From positions 1 to 64,000 of the forward strand of contig DVFZ01000033.1 in assembly GCA_018712945.1 (NCBI GenBank): 64,000 bases of DNA, given 5' to 3'. Source of the stretch: Candidatus Pullichristensenella stercorigallinarum (GTDB taxonomy: Bacteria; Bacillota; Clostridia; Christensenellales; Aristaeellaceae). Position 1 is the stretch's first letter, and the number at the start of each line of letters is the position of its first letter. Both the position numbers and the translations under genes were made by a program. Under the pieces are notes generated by a model. The model was not told the origin of the DNA. It did not search any database and saw only the letters and a list, made by a program, of their open reading frames with translations. This document shows, piece after piece, positions 48,984 through 58,271 of this stretch.

Positions 48984-49693
48984 GCGCGTGCGCCCATCCG
49001 CCGCCTGAGCAGGACGGCGCACAGCCCCGCGGCGATGCTCAGGATGCCCAGAAGCGGCAAAAGGCCTGTTCCGTCGCCTGTCAGCAGCGCATATCCCCAT
49101 GTGGCGGGAAAGAGCTTTCCCAGGGCGCGCAGCGCGTCCGGCAACAATGCGGTGGGAAACATGATGCCTGAAAGCAGGACCGAAGGCAAAAATGCCAGGA
49201 TCGAAAACACAGACGACCGCGCCGGGTCTCTGGCAGCCAGCCCCAGCGCGCTGGAAAGGGCGAGCGAGGCCGCGAGGAATACGGCCAGCGCTCCAAAATG
49301 CCGCCAGAGATTGGCGGGAAGCGCCGCGTTAAAGATTGCGGGCGCGGCAACATAAAGAACCGCGCTCATGATGAGCAGATGGATAAAGGCGGAGAGATTG
49401 CACAAAACCAGCCCCAACCAGGAAGGCACGCCGTTTACCCGGTAGACCTTACATATATCGCCCCCATAAATTTCCACCAGCGTGGGCGGCAGGCCGATGA
49501 GCGCTCCCATTGTCGCCCCAAAGATGGTCATGGACTGTACGAGCGTCTGCCGGGCGTCCGGCAGGATGGATGTAAACACGCCGCCCATGACCGCGAAAAA
49601 CGCCAGTGGCACGATGTAGCAGGCGATGAGCAGCGTCCGGCTGCGCAAATCCAGTTTCCATTGCAGAAACACGCCGTATAAAAAGGCCTTCAT
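48965..49693 (-). CDS. ABC-2-type permease
   Basis: 242 residues from the ATG at 49693, which overlaps the ATPase stop by 4 nt and has GAGAGGGG upstream. A long upstream open frame is only a shadow of the ATPase gene. Six membrane helices show the ABC-2 pattern (conserved ILPDARQ region, LPSVLLSGIMFP). It forms an exporter with the preceding ATPase, likely for a drug or peptide. Confidence 0.87.
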   Translation of the reverse strand: MKAFLYGVFLQWKLDLRSRTLLIACYIVPLAFFAVMGGVFTSILPDARQTLVQSMTIFGATMGALIGLPPTLVEIYGGDICKVYRVNGVPSWLGLVLCNLSAFIHLLIMSAVLYVAAPAIFNAALPANLWRHFGALAVFLAASLALSSALGLAARDPARSSVFSILAFLPSVLLSGIMFPTALLPDALRALGKLFPATWGYALLTGDGTGLLPLLGILSIAAGLCAVLLRRRMGARAQRLPV

Positions 49694-50505
49694 ATGTTTT
49701 CCCCTCTCACGGTTTGCAAAAAGTGTTCTTCCAGCGAGCCACGGCCGACATGGATATCGACAATCGCTTCGCCCGCGTTGCGGCAGCGTTCCAGCAACGC
49801 GGGCAGTGCTTTTTCGATGTCGTCCGTGGCGATTTCCATGCTCCCGCGCGCGGTCTTGACGGAGATATTGTAGCGCTTTCCCAGCCTTGTTGATAACTCC
49901 GCCACCGTGCCGAGAAAGGCGACGCTTCCCGCGCGCAAAATGGCGATGCGGTCGCACAAGCTTTCGACCTCGGCCATGTCGTGGCTGGCCAGCACGATGG
50001 TTTTGCCGCGCGCGCGAAAATCGCGGATCAGCGCGTGCAGCGCGGCGCGGCCTTCTACATCCAGGCCTGCCGTCGGTTCGTCCAGAAAGAGGATTTCCGG
50101 GCCGCCGAGCAGGGCCAAGGCCAGATGTAGCCGCCGCTTTTGTCCGGTGGACAACGCGCGGTACTGCTTGCGGGCGATTTCATCTATGCCAAGCGCCCTG
50201 AGCATTTCTTCATCCACCGAGGCCTTTTTCCAGCCCGAAAACAACCTGACCGCTTCCATTGCCCGGATGTGCTCCGGCAGGCAGGCGGATTGGAGCTGTA
50301 CGCCTGCTTTCGCACGGACGGATATGCTGCCGCCGTCGCAAGGCCGCAGACCCTCCACACACTCCAAGGTCGTGGTCTTGCCCGCGCCGTTCGCGCCCAG
50401 CAGGGCGAAAATTTCACCCCGTTGCACGGAAAAACTGACGTCTTTGAGCACTGCTTGCTTGCCGTAGCGCTTTTGCAGGCGTTCAACCTGGATAACCCCG
50501 CTCAT
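49690..50505 (-). CDS. ABC transporter ATPase of a MerR-controlled exporter
   Basis: 271 residues. Walker A GANGAGKTTT (about 36-45), signature LSTGQKRRL, Walker B ILFLDEPTAGLD and switch LASHDMAEVE identify a CcmA/DrrA-type ATPase. A C-terminal extension of about 60 residues follows the core. The start overlaps the merR stop by 4 nt. The order merR-ATPase-permease is common for multidrug exporters. Confidence 0.92.
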   Translation of the reverse strand: MSGVIQVERLQKRYGKQAVLKDVSFSVQRGEIFALLGANGAGKTTTLECVEGLRPCDGGSISVRAKAGVQLQSACLPEHIRAMEAVRLFSGWKKASVDEEMLRALGIDEIARKQYRALSTGQKRRLHLALALLGGPEILFLDEPTAGLDVEGRAALHALIRDFRARGKTIVLASHDMAEVESLCDRIAILRAGSVAFLGTVAELSTRLGKRYNISVKTARGSMEIATDDIEKALPALLERCRNAGEAIVDIHVGRGSLEEHFLQTVRGENI

Positions 50506-51302
50506 GTATCTTCCTCCAGAAAAGGGTTGATTCCCTGTTTGGCGAACCAGGCCTCCAGCGCCGGGCCGATAAAGGCGTTGGCCTGCGCCTGCCTTTCCCG
50601 CCAGGCGGAGTCCGCGCTTTCAAATTGACCGAGCTTGACAAGACGGGGGAGCATGGCCACGTTGCCTCCGGTAAATTCGTCAATCATTTTCCAGTATTCC
50701 TCCGCGAACGCCCGCCCCTGTTCACTCCCGGGAGCGACGCCCGTCGCCTGAAGGCGGATGGCTTCGTCCGTCAGGCGGGTAAAGGTTTCCATGAAAGCGG
50801 CGCCGCTGTTTTTGTCAAAGCGGAGGCGGATATGATCGAGCGTTTCCTCGTCAAAATACTTTATCAGCCAGTAAAAATCGTTGTTCATCTGCAAATTGAC
50901 GATGATATCGGCGTATTTTTTGAAATCGACCGTCTGCATTTGCATGACTTCGCCGCGCAGGGCTTCGATTTGCCGCAGCGATTCCGTCATGCGCGCGATT
51001 TGGGCGCGCAAGGCCCCGGCCTGCCCCGCCAGGACGCCCGCGACCGCGCCGGGGTCGTCCAGAGGAATCAGCCGGTTTTGTATATCGCTCAGCGAAAAGC
51101 CAAGCTGTTTCAGCGACAGAATCTGGTGGAGCTTGATGATGTCTTTGTCTGTGTACAGCCTGCGTCCGCCCTCGCTTACGGCCGAGGGGGAAAGCAGGCC
51201 TACGCGGTCGTAGTGCTGCAATGTCCGCACAGTGACGCCCATTTTCCGGGCCACCGCGCCGGTTCCCATATAACCGGGCGGCGCCGCTTTTTGTCTTCTC
51301 AT
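50502..51302 (-). CDS. MerR-family regulator
   Basis: 266 residues from the ATG at 51302 after AAAGGAG. The MerR helix-turn-helix (MGTGAVARKMGVTVRTLQHYDRVGLL) lies at about residues 12-37, and the dimerisation coil at 75-115. A C-terminal alpha-helical domain of about 140 residues resembles the TipAS/drug-binding type. The first gene of its operon, it probably senses a drug and activates its own promoter by untwisting the 19-bp spacer. Confidence 0.9.
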   Translation of the reverse strand: MRRQKAAPPGYMGTGAVARKMGVTVRTLQHYDRVGLLSPSAVSEGGRRLYTDKDIIKLHQILSLKQLGFSLSDIQNRLIPLDDPGAVAGVLAGQAGALRAQIARMTESLRQIEALRGEVMQMQTVDFKKYADIIVNLQMNNDFYWLIKYFDEETLDHIRLRFDKNSGAAFMETFTRLTDEAIRLQATGVAPGSEQGRAFAEEYWKMIDEFTGGNVAMLPRLVKLGQFESADSAWRERQAQANAFIGPALEAWFAKQGINPFLEEDT

Positions 51303-51326
51303 GCGCGCATCTCCTTTCCTACAGAC

Positions 51327-51357
51327 AGTATAAAGCATGACGTTGCGTCACAAGCAA
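51327..51357 (-). promoter_or_regulatory. MerR-type promoter with 19-bp spacer and palindrome
   Basis: Minus strand TTGCTT (51357-51352), 19-bp spacer, TATACT (51332-51327). The spacer contains the perfect palindrome TGACG-CAA-CGTCA (51350-51338). The overlong spacer with a central operator is the diagnostic layout for MerR activators. Confidence 0.85.
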
Positions 51358-51377
51358 GCGTCATAAAAAATTTTACC

Positions 51378-51411
51378 CATTCCGGTGAAATAAGCATATT
51401 TTACCGGAATG
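51378..51411. repeat. 34-bp inverted repeat between merR and glnS
   Basis: CATTCCGGT (51378-51386) pairs with ACCGGAATG (51403-51411), and AAATA with TATTT inside. It sits between the two divergent promoters and no U-tract adjoins it. Confidence 0.7.
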
Positions 51412-51488
51412 CAGCTGTTACTTTGTCCGCAACCGTGGTATAATGAACGTATAGTTTTTTCAAACAGGTACGCAAGGAGGTCGTGGGT

Positions 51489-53195
51489 ATGTCTGCTGAG
51501 GAGCGGCACGCCGCCAATTTTATCGAGGAATTTATCGACGAGGACCTCGCAAACGGGCGCTACGATCACGTTCGCACGCGCTTTCCGCCCGAGCCAAACG
51601 GCTTTTTGCATATCGGCCACGCCAAGGCCCTGTGCATTGATTTTGGCATTGCTGAAAAATATGGCGGCAAGTGCAACCTGCGCTTTGACGACACCAACCC
51701 CACCAAGGAGGACGCGGTGTTTGTCGAAAACATCCAGAAGGACATCGAGTGGCTCGGCTTCCATTGGGACGAGCTGCACTTTGCCTCGGACTTTTTCGAG
51801 AAGCTCTACGAGATTGCCTGCGGCCTGATCCGCAAGGGCGTGGCCTATGTGGACGACCAGACCAGCGAGGAAATGCGCCAGAATCGCGGCACGCTCACCA
51901 AGCCCGGCGTCAATAGCCCCTACCGCGACCGCAGCGTCGAGGAAAACCTCGATCTGTTCGCCCGTATGCGTGCCGGGGAATTTCCGGATGGTTCGCGCGT
52001 TCTGCGCGCCAAGATCGACATGGCCTCCCCGAACGTGCTCATGCGCGATCCCACGCTCTACCGCATTCTGCGCTGCCATCACCACCGCACGGGCGACGCT
52101 TGGTGCATTTACCCGATGTATGATTTCCAGCACCCGTTGCAGGACGCCATCGAGGGCATCACGCACTCCCTGTGCTCTTTGGAATATGAGATTCACCGCC
52201 CGCTGTACGACTGGGGGGTGCGCGAGGCTGGGTTTGCGCATCCGCCCCGCCAGATCGAGTTTGCCCGCCTGAACCTCACCCGCACGGTGATGTCCAAGCG
52301 CCATTTGCGCCGCTTTGTGGAAGAAGGCGTGGTGGCGGGCTGGGACGACCCGCGCATGCCCACGCTGGCGGCCATGCGCCGTCGCGGCTATACCGCTGCG
52401 GCCGTCAAGGATTTCCTCGGCCGCGTCGGCGTCGCTAAAGCCGATTCTACCGTTGATTTGGCGCTTTTGGAGCATTGCGTGCGCGAAAATCTCGGCGATA
52501 CCGCCCCGCGCGCCATGGCTGTGCTGCGCCCGCTGAAGGTGACGCTCTCCAACTGGCCGGAGGGCTTTGTGGACGAAATTACCATGGAAAACCATCCGGA
52601 TCACCCGGAGATGGGCGAGCGCACGCTGCATATGGGCAATGTGATCTACATCGACCGCGAGGATTTCATGGAGGAGCCGCCCAAGAAGTTCTTCCGCCTC
52701 GCCCCGGGCCGCGAAGTGCGCCTCAAGGGGGCCTATATCATCCGCTGTGAGGAAGTCATCCACGATGCAAACGGCGAGGTCAGCGAACTTGTCTGCTCTG
52801 TGGATATGGACAGCCGCTCCGGCAGCGAGGGCGCGAACCGCAAGGTCAAGGGTACCTTGCACTGGCTGAGCGCGCAGGACGCCTTGCCCTGCGAAGTGCG
52901 CCTCTACGAGCCGATTCTGCTCGAAGATGTGGCTGAGCCGGAAGAGACGGCCGAGGAAGACGGCGAGGAGGCTGAGGCTTCCTCCGGCGACTTCATGGAG
53001 CGCGTCAACCCCAACAGCCTGACGGTGCTGCGCGGCCTTTGCGAGCCGTGCGTCGCCGGCGCGGATGTGGGCGCGGTATTCCAGTTTTTGCGCACGGGCT
53101 ACTTCTGCAAGGATCCCGATTCCACGGCGGAACTGCCCGTTTATAACCGCACCGTTTCCCTCAAGGACAGCTGGGCCAAGGCAAAGGAGAAGTAG
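51489..53195 (+). CDS. glnS: Glutaminyl-tRNA synthetase
   Basis: 568 residues from the ATG at 51489, nine nt after AAGGAGG; the GTG at 51483 is too close. The class I signatures are HIGH (41-44) and MSKRH (about 267). Strong GlnRS-type segments include PPEPNGFLHIGH, RFDDTNPTKE and the anticodon-binding beta-barrels at the C-terminus. It charges tRNA-Gln directly. An acidic stretch (about 475-500) interrupts the second barrel. An extended -10 (TGGTATAAT near 51440) lies upstream. Many Firmicutes lack GlnRS and use GatCAB instead. Confidence 0.95.
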   Translation: MSAEERHAANFIEEFIDEDLANGRYDHVRTRFPPEPNGFLHIGHAKALCIDFGIAEKYGGKCNLRFDDTNPTKEDAVFVENIQKDIEWLGFHWDELHFASDFFEKLYEIACGLIRKGVAYVDDQTSEEMRQNRGTLTKPGVNSPYRDRSVEENLDLFARMRAGEFPDGSRVLRAKIDMASPNVLMRDPTLYRILRCHHHRTGDAWCIYPMYDFQHPLQDAIEGITHSLCSLEYEIHRPLYDWGVREAGFAHPPRQIEFARLNLTRTVMSKRHLRRFVEEGVVAGWDDPRMPTLAAMRRRGYTAAAVKDFLGRVGVAKADSTVDLALLEHCVRENLGDTAPRAMAVLRPLKVTLSNWPEGFVDEITMENHPDHPEMGERTLHMGNVIYIDREDFMEEPPKKFFRLAPGREVRLKGAYIIRCEEVIHDANGEVSELVCSVDMDSRSGSEGANRKVKGTLHWLSAQDALPCEVRLYEPILLEDVAEPEETAEEDGEEAEASSGDFMERVNPNSLTVLRGLCEPCVAGADVGAVFQFLRTGYFCKDPDSTAELPVYNRTVSLKDSWAKAKEK

Positions 53196-53197
53196 AC

Positions 53198-54274
53198 ATG
53201 GAATTTGTCAAAAAGCACCAGGAAAGGCTCGAACAGTTTTCCCGCATGTCCAAAACTTCCGGTGGCAGGGCAGACTACGTGCAGGGCGGCGGCGGCAACA
53301 CCTCCGTCAAGCTGGATGATACGCTCATGGCCATCAAGGCCTCCGGTTTCTGCCTGAAGGACATTGAAATCGACAAGGCCTACGCGGTGCTTGACTACGC
53401 CGCATTGCGCCGCTTCTATTACGGCAGCGAGCCGTCCGACTTTGAGGATGTGGAAAAGGCCGGTTCCGCCGAGGCGAAGGCCGCCACACAGCGCATTGAG
53501 GGCATGGAATCGCTGCGCCCCTCGGTGGAAGCGGGCTTCCACTCCCTGCTGGATACCTATGTGTCGCATACCCACAGCGTCTATGCCAACTTCGCCGCCT
53601 GCGCCGAAAACGGCCGCGAGATTGTCGCCAAAGCGCTTGCGGGCGCGGATTACACATGGGGCTTCGTCGGCTATGTCAATCCCGGCAGCCGCCTGACCTT
53701 TTCCATCCGCGATGAGCTCAAGCGCGTGGAGCAGGAAACGGGCAAGCGCCCGGCCGTCATCTTCATGGAGAGCCACGGCCTGATTGTGCATGGCGATGAC
53801 CCGGATACCGTGCTGGCCGTGCAGGACGACGTCAACGCCCGCATTGCCGCCGCCTTTGGCGTTACCGCCGCTTCTTTCCCGAAAGTGGCCGTGCGCGAGG
53901 AAGGGGATATATGCGTGGTGGACGCGCCGTATCTGGCCGAACAGCTCAAAACGGGCGACTTTACCGAACAACAGTTCATCTACGAGCCGCTTTATCCCGA
54001 CCAGCTCGTGTTCCTGGGCGACGGCTTTGCCATGGGCGAGGCCGAACCCGAGGCGGGCGAGTGCGTAGCCAACCCGCGGACGGGGGAAGTGCGCATCCGC
54101 GCTGGCGCGGGCAAGGCGCTGGTGATTGCCGAAACGCTCACCGCCATCGTCTTTATCCGCCGCACGATTGAAAGCGCCGGATTCAAGGTGATTTCCCTGG
54201 GCGAGGCGGCGAAGGATTTCATCGCCAACTGGGAAAGCGAAAAGTACAGAAAGTCCCTGGCGGGCAAAAAGTAG
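53198..54274 (+). CDS. Class II aldolase/adducin-domain protein
   Basis: 358 residues, starting 2 nt after glnS. The aldolase_II domain shows GGGGNTSVK, the zinc motif SHTHSVYAN and the later His in ESHGLIVHGDD. A C-terminal extension of about 120 residues has no obvious domain. These enzymes split sugar phosphates such as rhamnulose- or fuculose-phosphate. It is longer than RhaD/FucA (about 215-275). No other sugar gene is adjacent; co-transcription with glnS is likely and unexplained. Confidence 0.82.
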   Translation: MEFVKKHQERLEQFSRMSKTSGGRADYVQGGGGNTSVKLDDTLMAIKASGFCLKDIEIDKAYAVLDYAALRRFYYGSEPSDFEDVEKAGSAEAKAATQRIEGMESLRPSVEAGFHSLLDTYVSHTHSVYANFAACAENGREIVAKALAGADYTWGFVGYVNPGSRLTFSIRDELKRVEQETGKRPAVIFMESHGLIVHGDDPDTVLAVQDDVNARIAAAFGVTAASFPKVAVREEGDICVVDAPYLAEQLKTGDFTEQQFIYEPLYPDQLVFLGDGFAMGEAEPEAGECVANPRTGEVRIRAGAGKALVIAETLTAIVFIRRTIESAGFKVISLGEAAKDFIANWESEKYRKSLAGKK

Positions 54275-54277
54275 ACC

Positions 54278-54322
54278 AAAAGCAAAGCCCCGGACGGTTC
54301 CTGCCGCCCGGGGCTTTGCTTT
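54278..54322 (+). terminator. Strong terminator between the aldolase and the convergent lipoprotein gene
   Basis: Stem AAAGCAAAGCCCCGG / CCGGGGCTTTGCTTT (54278-54292 area with 54308-54322) followed by GTTT. The A-rich 5' flank lets it act in both directions. Confidence 0.88.
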
Positions 54323-54337
54323 GTTTGCGTTTTGCGT

Positions 54338-54817
54338 TCAGTCTGCGATGATGACCGGCGTCCCGGCCACGTATTCTTCGTTCCAGGTCACATAATCGCT
54401 GGATTCATAGCCGCTGCGGGCTTCTGCCCAATCGGTGCATTTGTAGCCTGAAAACGTCTCCCCGTCGTCGGAGCGCAGCATCAGTACCTCCACGGAATCC
54501 TTTTTCGGCTCTGTCACCGGCACAGCCAGGCACCAGTGGGAATCCTGCCAATAGGCCACGGAAACCTCCCGCTGCACGGTGCCGGAATCCAGCGTGGTAA
54601 AGCTCTCGGCAAACATTTCCCATTCCTCCGCGCTGGGGGCTGTGCCTGAAAACGGCAGAACCTCCGATACGCGCGCATACTCCCCGTACGATAGCAGGCT
54701 GAGCGCTTCTTTGGCGGCGGAAAACAGGCCGTCGGAGATGGATGGCACGCTCTCCGCACAGGCGCATGCGGACATCAGCAGCGCCGCGAACAGCAAAACC
54801 GACACAATTCTTTTCAT
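54338..54817 (-). CDS. Putative secreted or lipid-anchored protein
   Basis: 159 residues from the ATG at 54817, with GGAGG upstream. Signal peptide LLFAALLMSACACAES contains a possible lipobox (LMSAC, Cys18), so it may be lipid-anchored. The mature part has a helical region followed by a beta-rich region with aromatic residues (VSVAYWQDSHWCLAVPV). No family is recognised. It follows holA by 39 nt and shares its terminator. Confidence 0.65.
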   Translation of the reverse strand: MKRIVSVLLFAALLMSACACAESVPSISDGLFSAAKEALSLLSYGEYARVSEVLPFSGTAPSAEEWEMFAESFTTLDSGTVQREVSVAYWQDSHWCLAVPVTEPKKDSVEVLMLRSDDGETFSGYKCTDWAEARSGYESSDYVTWNEEYVAGTPVIIAD

Positions 54818-54856
54818 AATTCCAAACCTCCAGACCTTCACGTATCTCTTAGACGT

Positions 54857-55897
54857 TCAACGCCCGCGCAAAGTTCCGCCTTTGCCGTGCATTTCGACAA
54901 TTTTCAGCATCATAAATTGCAATGCCTCGCGGTCACGCAGCCTGCCGGATTTGATGGCGCAATCCATGTCCACGCATTGGCGATATAGGCGCAAAAGCGT
55001 CTCCACGTCCAACGTGCGCGCCTGCCGCGCGGCGCGTTTCGCGGCGTAGGGGTGCAATTTGAGCGCCTTTTCCACCGCCGCTGTATTGCCGCTTTCGCGC
55101 TGTGCCAGCGCCAGATGCGCGAGCATGCGCAGTTGGCGCACAACCATGGCAAACACGCCCACACAGGTCTGCCCGCCCATCAGCAGCGTGTTGAGACTGC
55201 GCTCGGCGCGCGCCAAATCACCCGCAAAGAGGAAATCCAGCATTTCAAACACGCTGAATTCCAGCGAGGGGGATACGATTTCCTCAATGTCCTCAATGGC
55301 AATCTCGCTGCGCTCGCCGATATAGTCGGCCAGCTTTTCGATTTCCCCGCGCAGGCGCGTCAGGTCGCGCCCGGCGGTGAAAGCCAGATGCGACGCCGCC
55401 GGTTGAGAAATGGTTTTCCCCATGGGTTTGAGGCAGGCGTTCGCCCAACGGCAAAGCTCCGCGTCCGAAAGCGGATCAAAACGCACCTCAGCGCCGTACT
55501 TCTTGAGCGCCGTCGTCAGTTTCTTGCGGCCGTCCGGCTCACCGCGCATCAGAAAGACCAACACGCAAGAGGCGGGTGGGTTTTTCAGCCACTCGAGCAT
55601 GCGCGCGGCCTCGTCCTCCTCGCTCCGCGATTTGCCGCCCAGCAGCGGCGCCCAGTCGCGGACAACCACCATGCGGCGCTCGCACATGAACGGCAGCGTC
55701 TCCGCCGCGTCGATGATTTCCAAGGCGGAAGCGCCCTCCAGCGCCGTCTCGTTGAGCTGTTCCAGGCCCGGCGGCAAAAGCGATTTTGCAAGCGCCCCCA
55801 GCGCTTCGCGCTTGAGATATTCCTCCGGGCCGGAAAACAGATAGACGCTCTGCAAATCGCCCGTCTTGATTTGCGCATAGAATTCCTTCCAGGTCAT
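54857..55897 (-). CDS. holA: DNA polymerase III subunit delta
   Basis: 346 residues. The N-terminal part has the delta-subunit pattern (VYLFSGPEEYLKREALGAL) with no true Walker A. It then has VVVRDWAPLL, and a C-terminal helical domain with LDFLFAGDLARAERSLNTLL and ARQARTLDVETLLRLYRQCVDMDCAIKSG, conserved in Firmicutes HolA. It loads the beta clamp as part of the clamp loader. The start overlaps the comEC stop by 4 nt; comEC-holA adjacency is typical for Firmicutes. Confidence 0.93.
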   Translation of the reverse strand: MTWKEFYAQIKTGDLQSVYLFSGPEEYLKREALGALAKSLLPPGLEQLNETALEGASALEIIDAAETLPFMCERRMVVVRDWAPLLGGKSRSEEDEAARMLEWLKNPPASCVLVFLMRGEPDGRKKLTTALKKYGAEVRFDPLSDAELCRWANACLKPMGKTISQPAASHLAFTAGRDLTRLRGEIEKLADYIGERSEIAIEDIEEIVSPSLEFSVFEMLDFLFAGDLARAERSLNTLLMGGQTCVGVFAMVVRQLRMLAHLALAQRESGNTAAVEKALKLHPYAAKRAARQARTLDVETLLRLYRQCVDMDCAIKSGRLRDREALQFMMLKIVEMHGKGGTLRGR

Positions 55898-58245
55898 GGA
55901 TTGTCCTCCTGGGTGAGATAGGTACGCACGGAAACCGTGCCGTCCGCATGGAGGTTCACGGTTATCGCTCCGTGGCGGTCTGTGCGGTAGACGCGCGCCC
56001 CGGCGTCCTCCAACCGATCAAGCAGCGCCGCGGCGGGGTGGCCGTAGGGATTGTCCGCGCCTACGGAGATGACCGCCGCCGAAGGCGAGGCGGAATGCAG
56101 CATCATCAGGCTGGAGGCATTGTCCGAGCCGTGATGCGCCACTTTGAGCACGTCCACATCCGGCATCGGCCCCGGTTCGTATGTCATTTCCAAATCGCCG
56201 GTAAACAGCGCTGACGCTTCGCCGTAGTCAATCTGCAAGAGCATGGAAACGGCGTTGGCGTCGCCGCTAATCTCAGCGTTTCGCTCGGGATAGAGCACCG
56301 TAGCTGAGATCTGCTCCGAAAGCCGCACCACGTCGCCCGCCGCCAGTTCGACAATTTCCACGCCCAACCCTTCGGCCTGCGCCATGGCCTGGGCGATGCC
56401 GTCGTCGGCCTCCACATCGTACCAGCCCGCTGGGATGTAGATGGTTTCGGGAACATAGTCCTCCAAAAGCGCACTCAAACCGCCGGCATGGTCGGCATGC
56501 GGATGCGAGAGAAATACCGCCTTTGGCGCACGGCCGATGTGCGAAAGGTAAGCGCTTACCGGGCTGTTTTCCAGCCCGACGTCCACGACGTAGGCTTCGC
56601 CTTCCGCCAGCACCACCGCCGCGTCTGCCTGTTCCGCGTCCAGAAAGGTAATTTGCAATCCCTGAGGCCCCGGAATTAGCGCCGCCACACAGGCCAGGGC
56701 CGGCAAAGCGAGCAACAGCGCGTGCCGCAATCCCCTGCGCAGGCGGGTCAGCGGCGAAACGGCGATGACGGCGATAGCAAACAGCGCCGTGAGCCAGATT
56801 GGAAAGGCCGGGAGCGCCAGGGCGTTGAACGGCAATCGCGCACAGAACTGCGTCATCGCTGTGGAGCAGAGCAGCGCAAAATCAGCCGCCCAGGCAATAA
56901 ACGCCGCCAGCGGCATCCACAAAAGCGAAACAAGCAGCGCCGCCACCGCCAAATACATGCCCGCCAGAATCAGCGGCACCACCACAAGGTTGGCAAGCGT
57001 GGCCAGCAGCGGCAATTCGCCGTAGTAGGCGATTACGGCGGGCAACGTGGAAAGCTGCGCCGCCAGGGTAGCGCACAAAAGTGAGGCAGAATACCGCGCG
57101 GCACGCCGCAGAAGCGCGACGGGCCTGAATGACCACTCCGGTACGCGCAGACGGTCGATATGCAGGGCGGTGGAGAGCGGCTTCGTCAGGCAGAGCATGC
57201 CCGCCGAGGCCGTAAAGGAAAGCACGAACCCCGCGTCCGCAAGGAAAAGCGGGTTCCAGGCCAGCAAAACGACGAACGCCAGAGAAAGCCGCGTAAAGGC
57301 ATCCGCCGGCCTGCCCGTGGCTTGCCCCGCCCCAAGTACCGCATACATGATGATAGAGCGCAATACCGATGCGGCCATGCCCACCAGCAGCCCGTAAAAC
57401 ACCACCAGTATGAGCGAGATCCAAAACGCCCAACGCCGGGGCAGGAACAGGGAAAGAAGCGACATCATGGCCATCGCCAGCATCGTGATGTGCAATCCGG
57501 AAATGGACAGCACATGCGCTACGCCAGCACGGTTGAAGCTGTCGCGCAAATCCTCGTCCATGTCGCCGCGGTCGCCGAGTACCAGCGCGCGCACCACTTG
57601 GGCGCTGCGTGGAAAAAGCACGTCGATGCGCTCTCCCATGGCATTGCGCAACGTATGCAACCACGCCTGCAATCCAACGGGTTCGCCTGTGACCTGCGCG
57701 TCAGAGAGATTGGCCGTGGCATAGGCGGCCATCCCATTGCGCCACAGGTAGGCGGAAAAGTCAAACTCCCCGGGATTGGTGGCGGCGTCCGGCGACCACA
57801 AATGGCCGGTCGCTTCCACGCGCTGTCCCGGGGCAATGGCACGCAGCGCCGCCACGTCGCCGCGCAGATAGAGACGGATATCATAGTCAAGCGCCTCTCC
57901 CTCCGCGCGCACATCCGTCAGACGGCAGGTGAGCCGCATAAGTTCCGTATCCACAATGGGCGAATCCGCCACCGTGCCGGAAAGGGCGATGGAAAAACGG
58001 TCCTGAACCTGCGGTTGCACGGAAACGGCCTGCGTCATGCGCGCCGCGCCCAGGAACAGGCCGCAGGCAGCCAACAACGCGGCACAGCGCCGCCCGCTCA
58101 TACGCAGGGCAATCCATGCAAAGAGCAGCGCAACCGCGCAGGCGAGCAAAACGCCCAGCGGCAGCCTGCCGTCCTGCGCCGCAATCGCGCCCAGGCCAAA
58201 GAGCGCCGCAAACAGCATCAGCGGCCGCGTGTACAGCGCCCGCAT
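55894..58245 (-). CDS. comEC: DNA internalization channel ComEC/Rec2
   Basis: 783 residues from the ATG at 58245, which has GGGAG at 10 nt; a GTG at 58269 would add 8 residues. A hydrophobic N-terminal segment and OB-like DUF4131 domain come first. The Competence domain has many helices (GVAHVLSISGLHITMLA). A C-terminal metallo-beta-lactamase domain carries FLSHPHADHAGG (about 580). It forms the channel for single-stranded DNA during transformation. comEA lies elsewhere in the window, so both genes are retained. Confidence 0.93.
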   Translation of the reverse strand: MRALYTRPLMLFAALFGLGAIAAQDGRLPLGVLLACAVALLFAWIALRMSGRRCAALLAACGLFLGAARMTQAVSVQPQVQDRFSIALSGTVADSPIVDTELMRLTCRLTDVRAEGEALDYDIRLYLRGDVAALRAIAPGQRVEATGHLWSPDAATNPGEFDFSAYLWRNGMAAYATANLSDAQVTGEPVGLQAWLHTLRNAMGERIDVLFPRSAQVVRALVLGDRGDMDEDLRDSFNRAGVAHVLSISGLHITMLAMAMMSLLSLFLPRRWAFWISLILVVFYGLLVGMAASVLRSIIMYAVLGAGQATGRPADAFTRLSLAFVVLLAWNPLFLADAGFVLSFTASAGMLCLTKPLSTALHIDRLRVPEWSFRPVALLRRAARYSASLLCATLAAQLSTLPAVIAYYGELPLLATLANLVVVPLILAGMYLAVAALLVSLLWMPLAAFIAWAADFALLCSTAMTQFCARLPFNALALPAFPIWLTALFAIAVIAVSPLTRLRRGLRHALLLALPALACVAALIPGPQGLQITFLDAEQADAAVVLAEGEAYVVDVGLENSPVSAYLSHIGRAPKAVFLSHPHADHAGGLSALLEDYVPETIYIPAGWYDVEADDGIAQAMAQAEGLGVEIVELAAGDVVRLSEQISATVLYPERNAEISGDANAVSMLLQIDYGEASALFTGDLEMTYEPGPMPDVDVLKVAHHGSDNASSLMMLHSASPSAAVISVGADNPYGHPAAALLDRLEDAGARVYRTDRHGAITVNLHADGTVSVRTYLTQEDNP

Positions 58246-58271
58246 GGGCAGAAAGCTCCCGCGCTTCACCG

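Noticed and set aside
49694..49957. 88-residue N-terminal extension of the ABC-2 permease
   Set aside because: It is out-of-frame reading inside the ATPase gene; the ATG at 49693 has the ATGA overlap and a ribosome-binding site.
51412..51488. T-box or riboswitch in front of glnS
   Set aside because: The leader after the -10 is under 50 nt with no terminator or T-box sequence; the nearby inverted repeat lies upstream of the promoter.
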